Part shown: positions 48,944-56,840 of the stretch, piece after piece | How positions within the stretch are numbered: the first letter of the stretch is position 1 | How the letters are laid out: the number at the start of each line of letters is the position of its first letter | Assembly: GCA_023356605.1 (NCBI GenBank) | Contig: JAKQYE010000004.1 | Span: 1 to 56,840 of the forward strand | Length of the DNA: 56,840 bases | From: Trichodesmium sp. MAG_R02 | Lineage (GTDB): Bacteria > Cyanobacteriota > Cyanobacteriia > Cyanobacteriales > Microcoleaceae | Reading direction: 5' to 3' | The notes under the pieces: model-generated | Told to the model about the DNA's origin: nothing | What the model saw: the letters and a program-made list of their open reading frames with translations, nothing else | Database searches by the model: none | Position numbers and translations under genes: made by a program

Positions 48944-49762
48944 ATGATTTGGCCATTCAAGCCCCGATATCGTAAACAAATTGCCCGAATAGAAATTAAT
49001 GGTGCTATTGCCGGTGATACCCGAAAACGAGTATTAGAAGCACTCAAAACAATAGAAGAAAGAAAATTTCCCGCTTTATTACTTAGAATAGATAGTCCCG
49101 GGGGAACTGTAGCTGACTCTCAAGAAATCTACAATGCCCTGAAAAGATTGCAGGAGAAAGTCAAAATTGTCGCCAGCTTCGGCAATATTTCTGCCTCTGG
49201 TGGTGTTTATATTGGCATGGGTGCTCAAAATATAATGTCCAATCCAGGGACGATTACTGGTAGTATTGGGGTGATTTTGCGAGGCAACAATATAGAACGT
49301 CTTTTGGAAAAAGTAGGAGTTTCTTTTAAAGTAGTAAAATCTGGGCCTTATAAGGATATATTAGCCTTTGACCGGGAAATGACCGATCAAGAAAAGCAAA
49401 TTCTCCAAGATTTAATAGATGTTAGTTATCAGCAATTTGTCCAAACGGTGGCTGAAGCACGAAATTTAGCTGTAGAAACTGTTAAAAGTTTTGCAGATGG
49501 TCGTATCTTTACTGGACAACAAGCATTAGAGCTAGGTGTGGTAGACCGTTTAGGTACAGAGGAAGATGCTAGAAAATGGGCCTGTAAGCTGGTGGACTTA
49601 GACCCGGAAAAGACCGAAAGTTGTACTCTCGAAAAACCAAAATCTTTATTAAATCGAGTTTTGAACAATAATCAGGTATCATCAAAATTATCGGCTGCTC
49701 AAAGTTGGGTGGAATTTGAAGTTTCTACCAGTGGCTTACCTCTGTGGCTGTATCGACCTTAG
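48944..49762 (+). CDS. sppA: Signal peptide peptidase SppA (short form)
   Basis: The 272-aa protein is the 36K-type SppA, a serine/lysine protease that degrades cleaved signal peptides at the membrane. It has LLLRIDSPGG (about 46-55), the nucleophile Ser85 in NISASGGVYIG and the general-base Lys137 in KSGPYKDI, and GRIFTGQQALELGVVDRLG. The N-terminus is short (MIWPFKPRYRKQ) with no clear transmembrane segment. aroH follows 37 bp downstream, so the two are probably one transcript. Confidence 0.92.
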   Translation: MIWPFKPRYRKQIARIEINGAIAGDTRKRVLEALKTIEERKFPALLLRIDSPGGTVADSQEIYNALKRLQEKVKIVASFGNISASGGVYIGMGAQNIMSNPGTITGSIGVILRGNNIERLLEKVGVSFKVVKSGPYKDILAFDREMTDQEKQILQDLIDVSYQQFVQTVAEARNLAVETVKSFADGRIFTGQQALELGVVDRLGTEEDARKWACKLVDLDPEKTESCTLEKPKSLLNRVLNNNQVSSKLSAAQSWVEFEVSTSGLPLWLYRP

Positions 49763-49799
49763 ATTTAACTACAAAACTTTTGATGGGGAGGATTTTAGT

Positions 49800-50180
49800 G
49801 TGGTGTGGGGAGTTCAAGCAATTCGTGGAGCAACTACAGTCTCAGAAAATTCTGTAGAGGCAATTCGAGAGGCAGTGACTGAATTACTAGATGATCTAGA
49901 AGCAAAGAATCAGTTTGAACTAGAGCAAGTTATTAGTGCAACTTTCTCTGTGACTCGTGACTTAGATGCTATTTTTCCGGCAGCGATCGCCCGCCAGCGT
50001 CCCCAGTGGAATAATGTGCCTTTATTAGATGTGCAGCAAATGCACGTTGAAGGTAGTTTAGAACGTTGTATTAGATTTTTGATTTATGTCAATATGCCGG
50101 AAACTCACCCACAAAAAATTGTACATATCTACTTACGAGAGGCAAAAAATTTGAGACCTGACTGGGTATCCGCTCAGTAA
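49800..50180 (+). CDS. aroH: Chorismate mutase, AroH class
   Basis: Starting at GTG 49800, with GGGGAGG at 49785-49791 as ribosome binding site, gives a 126-aa product beginning MVWGVQAIRGATT. This fits AroH-type chorismate mutases, which convert chorismate to prephenate for Phe/Tyr synthesis. The catalytic Arg is in IRGATT; SATFSVTRDLDAIFPAAIAR and HVEGSLERCIRFLIYVN carry the other active-site positions (Glu and Arg). The longer frame from 49716 would overlap sppA and is rejected. Confidence 0.92.
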   Translation: MVWGVQAIRGATTVSENSVEAIREAVTELLDDLEAKNQFELEQVISATFSVTRDLDAIFPAAIARQRPQWNNVPLLDVQQMHVEGSLERCIRFLIYVNMPETHPQKIVHIYLREAKNLRPDWVSAQ

Positions 50181-50229
50181 ACTGGGGCAAGAAGAGAAAA
50201 AGTACAGCTAGTGTTGTTGAAGATGAGGC

Positions 50230-50395
50230 ATGACACAAAAACTATCATCAGAAAGATTAATTGCCACATTACTGCAATCATTTGACCCAGGAAAGATTGC
50301 AGAGGTCGGAGTGTGTTAAGCAATAGAACTATTACTGAATCTAGTAGAGTAACTCAACTCGAAAGTCAAACAATTAGAGGAAGAAAACCAAAAGT
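50230..50395 (+). pseudogene. Transposase N-terminal remnant (IS66-like coiled-coil region)
   Basis: One frame reads MTQKLSSERLIATLLQSFDP and GKIAEVGVC, a stop, AIELLLNLVE, a stop, then LNSKVKQLEEENQKL. This leucine-rich N-terminal helix is typical of IS66-type and related cyanobacterial transposases. Two in-frame stops and the abrupt end at the IS605-type left end (50391) show it is dead and was probably interrupted by that insertion. Confidence 0.5.
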
Positions 50396-50600
50396 TACCG
50401 AAAAATTGGTTTTAAAGCCTCGCCCATAAGCGGGCGACTTTTTAGTTGATTTTTTTCCACAGGTTATGTCCTTCTTCCTTTTTAGTTCAAAAGTCATTCT
50501 ATGAAAGCAAGATTTAAGTACCGTATATATCCAATATTGGGACAAAAACACCGAAGCTATTTCGGAAACACGGCTAGAGAAAATTCCAGAAATTTTTAGA
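50391..50600 (+). mobile_element. IS605-type left end with start of tnpB
   Basis: The left end (50391-50500) carries a perfect TCGCCC/GGGCGA hairpin, as expected for subterminal hairpins of IS200/IS605, and matches 44353-44452. A tnpB start follows at ATG 50501 (MKARFKYRIYPILGQK), but the frame leaves the family after about 16 residues and stops near 50600. The rest of this copy is missing. Confidence 0.65.
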
Positions 50601-50789
50601 ATAGATTTGCAGAAAAATATGGTGGCGCTCTAAGAGTAATTAGCCGCTGGGAACCCATATCGTACGGAAGTTGTATGCAACGTCCCTCTGTTGTTGTGGA
50701 TTTCAAGGTGGAAAATTATATTTATCAATATCCTGAAGTGGGAATGTCGTACATTGTGGGGCTAAACATGATATTCGGAAAATGCAGCT

Positions 50790-51188
50790 TAACCTTGTAA
50801 CTATTGAAAAAGTCTTGATATGCTCTATTCAAATCATTTACAGCGCTTTTCAAATTGATGAACTACATCGCCATAATCAAAACCTTGTAGGGACGTTGCA
50901 TAAGGGCGTCCCTACTGTGGTCTACCGACATGAAAACTGCTGTAATGACTGCTGCAATGGAATATTAGATACCTCTGGTAACCAAGCTCTATTAATTGTC
51001 TTTTTAGCCAGAGTAATAAATACTTTTTGTAGTTCAGCATTACTAGGCTTTTTCTGGTTAGCTTTAAACTCTTGAATACAATGAGCTAGAGCATGGTTCC
51101 AAACTAATCCACAACAACCAAATAACTTTGCTAATTGTATTTGTTGTATTAAGTTTGGATAACATCTATACTTATACCTTGCTTTCAT
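50790..51188 (-). pseudogene. tnpB N-terminal part, interrupted by a MITE
   Basis: Starting at ATG 51188 on the minus strand, the frame reads MKARYKYRCYPNLIQQIQLA, KLFGCCGLVWNHALAHC, and to SNIPLQQSL. This is the HTH-containing N-terminus of IS605-type TnpB. It is broken at about 50946 by the 108-bp element. On the far side of that element (about 50837 downward) the TnpB sequence resumes as DLNRAYQDFFNSYK before decaying. The RuvC and zinc-ribbon parts are absent. Confidence 0.75.
50838..50946 (+). mobile_element. ~108-bp MITE-like element (TTACAGC family), copy 3, inside tnpB
   Basis: Terminal sequences TTACAGCGCTTTTCA and (complement of right end) TTACAGCAGTTTTCA form an imperfect inverted repeat. 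The interior GTAGGGACGTTGCATAAGGG and GTCCCTACTG forms a hairpin. TnpB-coding sequence on both sides proves it is an insertion. Copies are at 31875-31983 and, partially, 37253-37329. Confidence 0.85.
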
Positions 51189-51247
51189 TTTTTCCTGAAG
51201 GACTATACTTATATTATAATGCAAATGTGTCTACATTACGGGGCTTT

Positions 51248-51430
51248 ATGAAAAATCATCAATTTCAAATAAGAATGGATGATAAGAGAATGGATAAGTC
51301 AAGATTATATGGACGAGCAAAAGGGAAAACAATGACTCAAGTGATTGAAAAGTTAATTGATAGTTTGGCAGAAATAGTTATTAAGGCTACTGAACAAGAA
51401 GAAATGTTTTTGCACTTTACACAAAATTAA
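51248..51430 (+). CDS. Small ribbon-helix-helix-like protein beside tnpB
   Basis: ATG 51248 gives 60 aa starting MKNHQFQIRMDDKRMDKS and continuing to KGKTMTQVIEKLIDSLAE. The pattern of a short strand (FQIRM), then two helices with TMTQVIEKLI, resembles ribbon-helix-helix DNA-binding proteins such as those often divergent from cyanobacterial IS605 tnpB genes. It is divergent from the tnpB relic, whose start is 60 bp away. It could be the former regulator of that element. A hairpin and T-run follow. Confidence 0.6.
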   Translation: MKNHQFQIRMDDKRMDKSRLYGRAKGKTMTQVIEKLIDSLAEIVIKATEQEEMFLHFTQN

Positions 51431-51442
51431 GCAATAAAAAGT

Positions 51443-51481
51443 CCCCCTTTTAGGGGGGAGGCTTGAAACCCACTTTTTTTT
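51443..51481 (+). terminator. Terminator-like hairpin with T-run
   Basis: CCCCC TTTTA GGGGG lies 13 bp after the stop of the ribbon-helix-helix gene, and a run of eight or more T residues begins about 16 bp after the stem. Confidence 0.55.
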
Positions 51482-51807
51482 TGGTCATTGGATAAATACT
51501 GTATTTCTGAAGCGCGAGATTTTTTTGGTATTGGGGAGCCTATTGAAGTAAATGGTTCTATAGTACTCAAACTTTATTTGAATAAATTTAAAGTGATTGT
51601 CATAAGCTATAAGCTGTAAATTGTCAATACCATTACACCCATCCTTATAACTTTAACGTTTAGTGTTGTCGGAGGATGTTGGCGACAGCTATATCCCCTA
51701 ATTTATGAAAAATACAGGTCATACAGCTACTGTTATGTTACATTATAACTATTTATGTAATATGTAAAAAAGCCACAAATTGCTACTATAACAGATCTTT
51801 TGTAATT

Positions 51808-51920
51808 ATGTCAACTAAAACACTGTTTCTTCCCAGCAACCACTACAGTTAACTTTTGCTGAAGCCGAGAAAGTATTTGATCCAAAACCCGTTTATGGCG
51901 ATGCCCCTAACCAAAAATAA
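51808..51920 (+). pseudogene. Small decayed ORF
   Basis: A start MSTKT at 51808 and a downstream frame reading VSSQQPLQLTFAEAEKVFDP, then KPVYGDAPNQK to a stop at 51918, become one ORF with a one-base shift near 51825. The downstream peptide looks like real protein. I do not recognise it. The rest of 51482-51807 and 51982-52018 holds nothing recognised. Confidence 0.3.
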
Positions 51921-51962
51921 TTGTAAATGAATAAAAAGTATTTTTGTGTTATATTAATTTTT

Positions 51963-51981
51963 GAGAATAATTATCATTCTC
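51963..51981. promoter_or_regulatory. Fur-box-like palindrome
   Basis: GAGAATAATTATCATTCTC is a near-perfect palindrome that agrees with the 19-bp Fur consensus GATAATGATAATCATTATC at 15 positions. It is 310 bp upstream of metH with no gene start between, so its target is uncertain; it may have belonged to a lost gene. Confidence 0.45.
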
Positions 51982-52018
51982 AAAATTATCCTCCTCAGCC
52001 TTCCAAGCTGACCGAAGA

Positions 52019-52065
52019 TTGGAGATTGCCGATTGGAGATTGCCGATTGGAGATTGGAGATTGAG
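52019..52065 (+). repeat. Short tandem repeat upstream of metH
   Basis: The unit GGAGATTGCCGATT repeats about three times, with a final shorter GGAGATT. A short ORF over it is an artefact. Confidence 0.6.
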
Positions 52066-52291
52066 TAGATACAGGTTCCTTTGCTTTCAAGCATTGGTAA
52101 GTCTAAAATCTACCCTCAAAAATCAACAACTAATCAAAAATTTACAATCTACACTTCCCTGGCCCCTATCTTTTAAGCAGGGGTATATCTGTAATCTGCG
52201 AGAATGCAATCTGCAATTCTTTGACTTGCTTTGGGGTTAAAAATAAAAAGGTTGCAGGAGAAGTCCGAGACCAACTATAACCATTACGCCT

Positions 52292-55200
52292 ATGCTAAGT
52301 ATTGAAACTCCGAAACCTCAGTTAAAGACTTCATTTATCCAACGGCTCCAGAGTCCAGAGCGTCCAGTGGTGATTTTTGATGGGGCAATGGGAACTAACA
52401 TCCAATCCCAAAATTTGACTGCCGAGGACTTTGGTGGAGCCGAATATGAAGGTTGTAATGAGTACTTAGTCATTACAAAGCCAGAAGCAGTGGCGAAAGT
52501 CCATCGTGATTTTCTCGCAGCGGGGGCAGATGTTATCGAAACCGATAGCTTTGGCTCTAGCCCCTTAGTTCTCGCAGAGTACGATCTGGCCGATAGAGCC
52601 TACGAGCTAAGTAGAAAAGCAGCAGAGTTGGCGCGCAGTTGTGCAGATGAGTTGACGACTCCCGAAAAACCAAGATTTGTTGCCGGCTCGATCGGTCCAG
52701 GAACCAAGCTACCCACCCTCGGTCATATTACCTATGACGAATTAAAAGCGAGCTTCATGGTACAAGCAGAAGGTCTCTATGACGGTGGAGCAGATCTTTT
52801 CATCGTGGAAACCTGTCAAGATGTTCTGCAAATTAAGGCGGCATTGAGTGCCTTTGAGGCAGTGTTTGCAAAAAAAGGTTCACGACTCCCCTTAATGGTG
52901 TCCGTGACCATGGAAATTCAGGGAACTATGTTGGTGGGGACAGATATATCTGGGGTACTGGCAATTCTGGAACCCTTCCCCATTGATATTTTGGGTCTAA
53001 ATTGTGCGACGGGTCCAGATTTGATGACTGCTCATATTAAGTATCTCTCAGAAAATTCGCCGTTCCCCATTTCCTGTATTCCCAATGCGGGACTACCAGA
53101 AAATATTGGCGGTCGGGCACATTATAAAATGACCCCCCTAGAGTTTAGAACTTCCATGTCTCAATTTATTGCGGAACATGGAGTTCAGATTGTCGGTGGT
53201 TGCTGCGGTACGCGCCCAGAACATATTAAAGCTTTAGCCGACGCTGTGGAACAGACCCCACTAAAAAAACGTAAAGTCCGAAAAAATACTGTAGGTGAGA
53301 TACGAACGCCCCTTTCTTATACGCCAGCAGCAGCTTCCATTTATTCGGCCCAAACCTATCAGCAGGATAATTCTTTTTTAATCGTTGGCGAGCGATTAAA
53401 TGCTAGTGGTTCTAAGAAAGTCCGCAAGCTTTTGAATGAAGATGATTGGGATGGGTTATTGGCCATCGCTAAATCCCAGGTCAAAGAAGGTGCCCATATG
53501 CTGGACGTAAACGTAGATTACGTTGGGCGTAATGGAGAACGGGATATGCGAGAATTGGTATCACGACTGGTGACTAATACGACTCTCCCACTAATGCTTG
53601 ACTCCACCGAATGGACTAAAATGGAAGAGGGGCTCAAGGTCGCTGGGGGCAAATGTTTGCTCAATTCCACTAATTATGAAGATGGGGAGGAGCGATTTTT
53701 TAAAGTCTTGCAATTGGCAAAAGAATATGGTGCAGGAGTGGTGATCGGTTGCATTGATGAAGAGGGCATGGCTCGAACTGCCCAGAAAAAATTTGCGATC
53801 GCCCAACGGGCTTACAAGGATGCCCTTAAGTTTGGGATTCCACCCCATGAAATTTTCTATGACACCTTAGCCTTACCTATTTCAACTGGGATTGAGGAGG
53901 ATCGGGAAAATGCCAAAGCAACGATCGAATCAATTCGACTGATTCGGGAAAATCTCCCCGGTGTCCATTTTATGCTGGGGGTCTCTAACATTTCTTTTGG
54001 CTTGAGTCCAGCCGCTCGAATCACCTTAAATTCGATCTTCCTCAATGAAGCGATGAAAGCAGGGATGGATGGAGCAATTGTCTCGGCAGCCAAGATTTTG
54101 CCGTTATCGAAGATTACCGAAGAACATCAACAGGTCTGTCACGATTTGATTTATGACAATCGCAGATTTGAAGGGGATATCTGCACTTATGATCCGTTGA
54201 CGAAGCTGACGGAAATTTTTGCAGGGGTGAGTACGAAGGACGCTAGATCTACTTCTTCCTTAGCAGATTTACCCATCGACCAACGCTTGAAGCAACATAT
54301 TATTGATGGCGAGCGGATTGGATTGGAAGATGCGTTAAAGGTGGCTTTAGGTGAGGGTCATAAAGCACTGGAGATTATCAATACTTTCTTGTTAGACGGG
54401 ATGAAGGTTGTGGGAGAACTGTTTGGCTCTGGCCAAATGCAATTGCCCTTCGTATTGCAGTCAGCCGAAACAATGAAATCTGCAGTGGCTTTCCTCGAAC
54501 CCTATATGGAAAAAATCGAAGGAGAGGATGAAGATCGCGGTAAAGGGAAATTCCTGATTGCCACCGTTAAAGGCGATGTCCATGATATCGGGAAGAATCT
54601 GGTGGATATCATCTTGACTAATAATGGCTACAAGGTCATCAATCTGGGCATTAAACAGGCCATTGAGGCAATTGTCGAAGCCTATGAGCAACATCAGCCT
54701 GATTGTATTGCCATGAGTGGCTTGCTGGTGAAGTCTACAGCATTCATGAAAGAAAATCTCGCAGCATTTAATGATAAAGGTATTACAGTTCCAGTGATTT
54801 TAGGAGGTGCGGCACTTACACCAAAATTTGTCTATGGGGATTGTCAAGAGACTTACCAAGGACAGGTCATTTACGGTAAAGATGCTTTTGCCGATTTGAC
54901 TTTTATGGACCGGCTGATGCCCGCCAAAGAGAAGCACTGCTGGGTCGATACTGAAGGCTTTACAGGGGAGTTTGCTCAGTTTAACCAAAGGGGACGTAAG
55001 GCAATCAAAGATTTAGATCGAGAAGTCAATGGTAATCAGCAGAAACCCGATGGAGCCACTGTTATCAATACCGAACGCTCGACAGAGGTGGCCATTGATA
55101 TCGAACGTCCTGTGCCGCCTTTCTGGGGGACAAAAATTCTTCGGAGTGGCGATCTGGAGTTAGAAGAATTGTTCTGGTACATGGATTTGCAGGCACTGTT

Positions 55201-55933
55201 CGCTGGCCAATGGCAATTCCGTAAACCGAAAGACCAATCTCGCGAGGAATATGATTGGTTCCTGGCATCGAAGGTTTATCCTATCTTGGAAGAATGGAAG
55301 CAAAAAATTCGCACAGAACAATGGTTAGAACCCACTCTAGTTTATGGTTATTTTCCCTGTGCAGCTATCGGCAATTCCGTTCATGTTTACGAGCCAAGTG
55401 TTATTGAGCAGGGCTTAACACCAAAAACAGCAACCCCGTTTATTACTTGGACATTCCCACGTCAGAAATCTATGCGTCGCCTGTGCATTGCTGATTTCAT
55501 CCGCCCCCTCGAACATGATAAATTTGATGTCTGGCCTATGCAGGCAGTTACTATGGGAGAAATAGCTACCCAGAAAGCACAAGAACTTTATCAAGACAAC
55601 AAGTACAGCGATTATCTCTATTTCCACGGGATGGCAGTGCAGTTGGCGGAAGCCTTAGCAGAGTGGAGTCATGCCAAGATTCGGCGGGAACTAGGTTATG
55701 GGGATTTAGAGCCAGATAACATTCGCGATATATTAGCTCAAAGGTATCAGGGTTCTCGGTATAGTTTTGGCTATCCAGCTTGTCCGGTGGTTATGGATCA
55801 AGTGCCACAGTTGCAATTATTGGGATGCGATCGCATTGGCATATCGATTGATGAGAGCGAACAGCTTTATCCAGAGCAAACGACCACTGCTTTTGTCACC
55901 TATCATCCTGTCGCTAGATATTTTAGTGCTTAG
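52292..55933 (+). CDS. metH: Cobalamin-dependent methionine synthase
   Basis: The 1213-aa enzyme transfers a methyl group from methyltetrahydrofolate to homocysteine through cobalamin. The domains run in this order. The homocysteine domain (about 10-325) has zinc cysteines Cys238 (GLNCATGP) and Cys304/305 ([10 protein letters not shown]). The pterin-binding domain (about 355-630) has [12 protein letters not shown] and [10 protein letters not shown]. The cap and B12-binding domain (about 680-890) carries DVHDIGKN with ligand His764. The C-terminal SAM-dependent reactivation domain (about 930-1213) has [11 protein letters not shown] and [12 protein letters not shown]. All key residues are present. 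Codon third positions and overall GC are visibly richer than the flanks, which may mean high expression or transfer. Confidence 0.97.
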   Translation: MLSIETPKPQLKTSFIQRLQSPERPVVIFDGAMGTNIQSQNLTAEDFGGAEYEGCNEYLVITKPEAVAKVHRDFLAAGADVIETDSFGSSPLVLAEYDLADRAYELSRKAAELARSCADELTTPEKPRFVAGSIGPGTKLPTLGHITYDELKASFMVQAEGLYDGGADLFIVETCQDVLQIKAALSAFEAVFAKKGSRLPLMVSVTMEIQGTMLVGTDISGVLAILEPFPIDILGLNCATGPDLMTAHIKYLSENSPFPISCIPNAGLPENIGGRAHYKMTPLEFRTSMSQFIAEHGVQIVGGCCGTRPEHIKALADAVEQTPLKKRKVRKNTVGEIRTPLSYTPAAASIYSAQTYQQDNSFLIVGERLNASGSKKVRKLLNEDDWDGLLAIAKSQVKEGAHMLDVNVDYVGRNGERDMRELVSRLVTNTTLPLMLDSTEWTKMEEGLKVAGGKCLLNSTNYEDGEERFFKVLQLAKEYGAGVVIGCIDEEGMARTAQKKFAIAQRAYKDALKFGIPPHEIFYDTLALPISTGIEEDRENAKATIESIRLIRENLPGVHFMLGVSNISFGLSPAARITLNSIFLNEAMKAGMDGAIVSAAKILPLSKITEEHQQVCHDLIYDNRRFEGDICTYDPLTKLTEIFAGVSTKDARSTSSLADLPIDQRLKQHIIDGERIGLEDALKVALGEGHKALEIINTFLLDGMKVVGELFGSGQMQLPFVLQSAETMKSAVAFLEPYMEKIEGEDEDRGKGKFLIATVKGDVHDIGKNLVDIILTNNGYKVINLGIKQAIEAIVEAYEQHQPDCIAMSGLLVKSTAFMKENLAAFNDKGITVPVILGGAALTPKFVYGDCQETYQGQVIYGKDAFADLTFMDRLMPAKEKHCWVDTEGFTGEFAQFNQRGRKAIKDLDREVNGNQQKPDGATVINTERSTEVAIDIERPVPPFWGTKILRSGDLELEELFWYMDLQALFAGQWQFRKPKDQSREEYDWFLASKVYPILEEWKQKIRTEQWLEPTLVYGYFPCAAIGNSVHVYEPSVIEQGLTPKTATPFITWTFPRQKSMRRLCIADFIRPLEHDKFDVWPMQAVTMGEIATQKAQELYQDNKYSDYLYFHGMAVQLAEALAEWSHAKIRRELGYGDLEPDNIRDILAQRYQGSRYSFGYPACPVVMDQVPQLQLLGCDRIGISIDESEQLYPEQTTTAFVTYHPVARYFSA

Positions 55934-56027
55934 ATAGATAGGTAATGGGGTCGCGCTGAAATCCAGGCGGCCTCTAATTTTTCTTGATAATTGCTAGGCA
56001 TTGGCATAGCCCATGCCACCTAAATTT

Positions 56028-56117
56028 TAATATATTGATTTTAATTTACTCGGAATTGAAGAATGCTTTAATTTCAATATATTGATTGTACTCGGAATTG
56101 AAGAATCCTTTTATCTA
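56028..56117 (+). repeat. Imperfect ~45-bp tandem duplication after metH
   Basis: Two units share AATATATTGATT and ACTCGGAATTGAAGAAT. The second unit ends where the glycosyltransferase-like frame begins, so it may have replaced that gene's start. The preceding 55934-56027 holds nothing recognised. Confidence 0.65.
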
Positions 56118-56840
56118 TTGTTAGACCAACTCGTGGCAATTTTTCATTTTACTGGTTTGAACAGCTTACATCTATTCAAGGTAATGTTGAATTTATATTA
56201 GTTTATCCACCAGGGCAAGCAATTCGAGAATTTAGCGACTCAAGAATTAAAGTTATTATAAGTCCCTACAAAGGAGAGGTTTTACAGCGTGCTATTGGCT
56301 TTTTAAATGTATCGGGAGACTATGTTATAGCCTTGGATGATGATGATTTTATGCATCCAGAGGTCATTGATTTAATAACACCATACTTTGAACTGTACCC
56401 TGAGAGTATATGCTTGCGTTTAAGTAAGCAGTCAATCAACTATCAGGACACTGAATCCATTGAGAGCGCCTGGGATGAATTGCCTGAAGTTGATAAGCTT
56501 ATTGTCGTTGAGACAAAATATGACAAAGAAAAGTATGCTAAGCATGAAATTCTCCAAGAGCTTCCTATCTCTCCTCTGGACAATAAATTTCGGGTTAGCT
56601 CTTTATGGCCTTATAGTAAGCGCACTGACCAAAACGGCCCACATCCTGAAAACTCTAATAATCGGGTGTGGCAGGTAAATCTTATTAAGGAGTCAGTCGA
56701 AGACTTATTGAGTTTTACCCAAATCTTAGGCGCGTTAACCTGGATTCCCTTTTGGAGCTTAGATAGATTATTAGGTTTGTATCTGCAAGCTCGAATATTT
56801 CAGCCAGGTCTCATTATTGGCCATTGGCTCCATGGTGGAG
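56102..56840 (+). CDS. Glycosyltransferase family 2-like protein (partial, no start codon)
   Basis: The frame is open from just after a TGA at 56099-56101 to the window end (246 codons). It reads SIVRPTRGNFSFYWFEQLT, VEFILVYPPGQAIREF, and VSGDYVIALDDDDFMHPE. The last segment carries the DxD-type acidic cluster that binds nucleotide-sugar and metal in GT-A fold glycosyltransferases; the order matches GT2. No ATG, GTG or TTG lies at the expected place; the first codons are AGA ATC CTT TTA. So the 5' end is mutated, uses a rare start, or was replaced by the tandem repeat. The C-terminal part is unrecognised. Confidence 0.6.

Noticed and set aside
51982-52291. Cobalamin or SAM riboswitch upstream of metH
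   Set aside because: Only short tandem repeats and AT-rich sequence were seen, with no conserved riboswitch core.

Overview
The window is cyanobacterial. The evidence is the many HIP1 octamers (GCGATCGC), a photosystem II S4-domain protein, a COP23-type secreted protein, long RTX proteins with proline/threonine linkers, and families typical of filamentous cyanobacteria (XisI, NB-ARC proteins with an N-terminal HTH, pentapeptide proteins). Low GC, sparse coding and abundant dispersed repeats suggest a Trichodesmium/Okeania-like Oscillatoriales genome. That placement is inference. No rRNA, tRNA or CRISPR array was recognised.

Region 1 (1-13.9 kb) is an accessory, conflict-type region. It starts with the truncated end of a secreted-protein gene. 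A 1425-aa protein with two trypsin-like domains and TPR repeats follows, bracketed by an inverted pair of ~130-bp repeats, and then a COP23 protein. Next comes a WD40 gene beheaded by inverted transposase remnants. After it lies a compact three-gene cassette: a HEPN-like protein, a ParA/MinD-like ATPase with a KGGVGR P-loop, and a second P-loop NTPase. A decayed ORF sits immediately upstream of the cassette and a membrane protein lies convergent to it. This cassette is the best candidate for a poorly described system. An EgtD-like methyltransferase and an IS630 remnant close the region.

Region 2 (14-25.5 kb) carries two paralogous RTX/cadherin-like secreted proteins, an AddB/UvrD-like P-loop protein and a YdjM-like membrane protein. 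Region 3 (26-34.3 kb) is mostly housekeeping: prmA, serA, a cyanobacterial membrane protein, the PSII S4-domain protein and a conserved single-TM protein. It is separated by repeat-rich gaps that include a tnpB relic. Region 4 (34.5-38.4 kb) is a patchwork of a 5'-truncated xisI, two tiny adjacent genes, a frameshifted HTH/NB-ARC protein, a pentapeptide membrane protein and a small unknown. Region 5 (38.8-42.7 kb) holds two phosphate-binding-protein-like genes, one fused to a vWA domain, around a coiled-coil membrane protein.

Region 6 (43.4-51.5 kb) has cobS, tgt, a DMT transporter, sppA and aroH. These are interrupted by an IS605-type deletion derivative (left end plus tnpB 3' end) and, near 50.2-51.5 kb, by nested transposase relics with a MITE inside a tnpB. 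Region 7 (52.3 kb to the end) is a complete, visibly more GC-rich metH with a Fur-box-like palindrome far upstream, then a glycosyltransferase-like reading frame that lacks a start and runs off the window.

All family assignments come from reading the sequence and recognising motifs. No database search was run.
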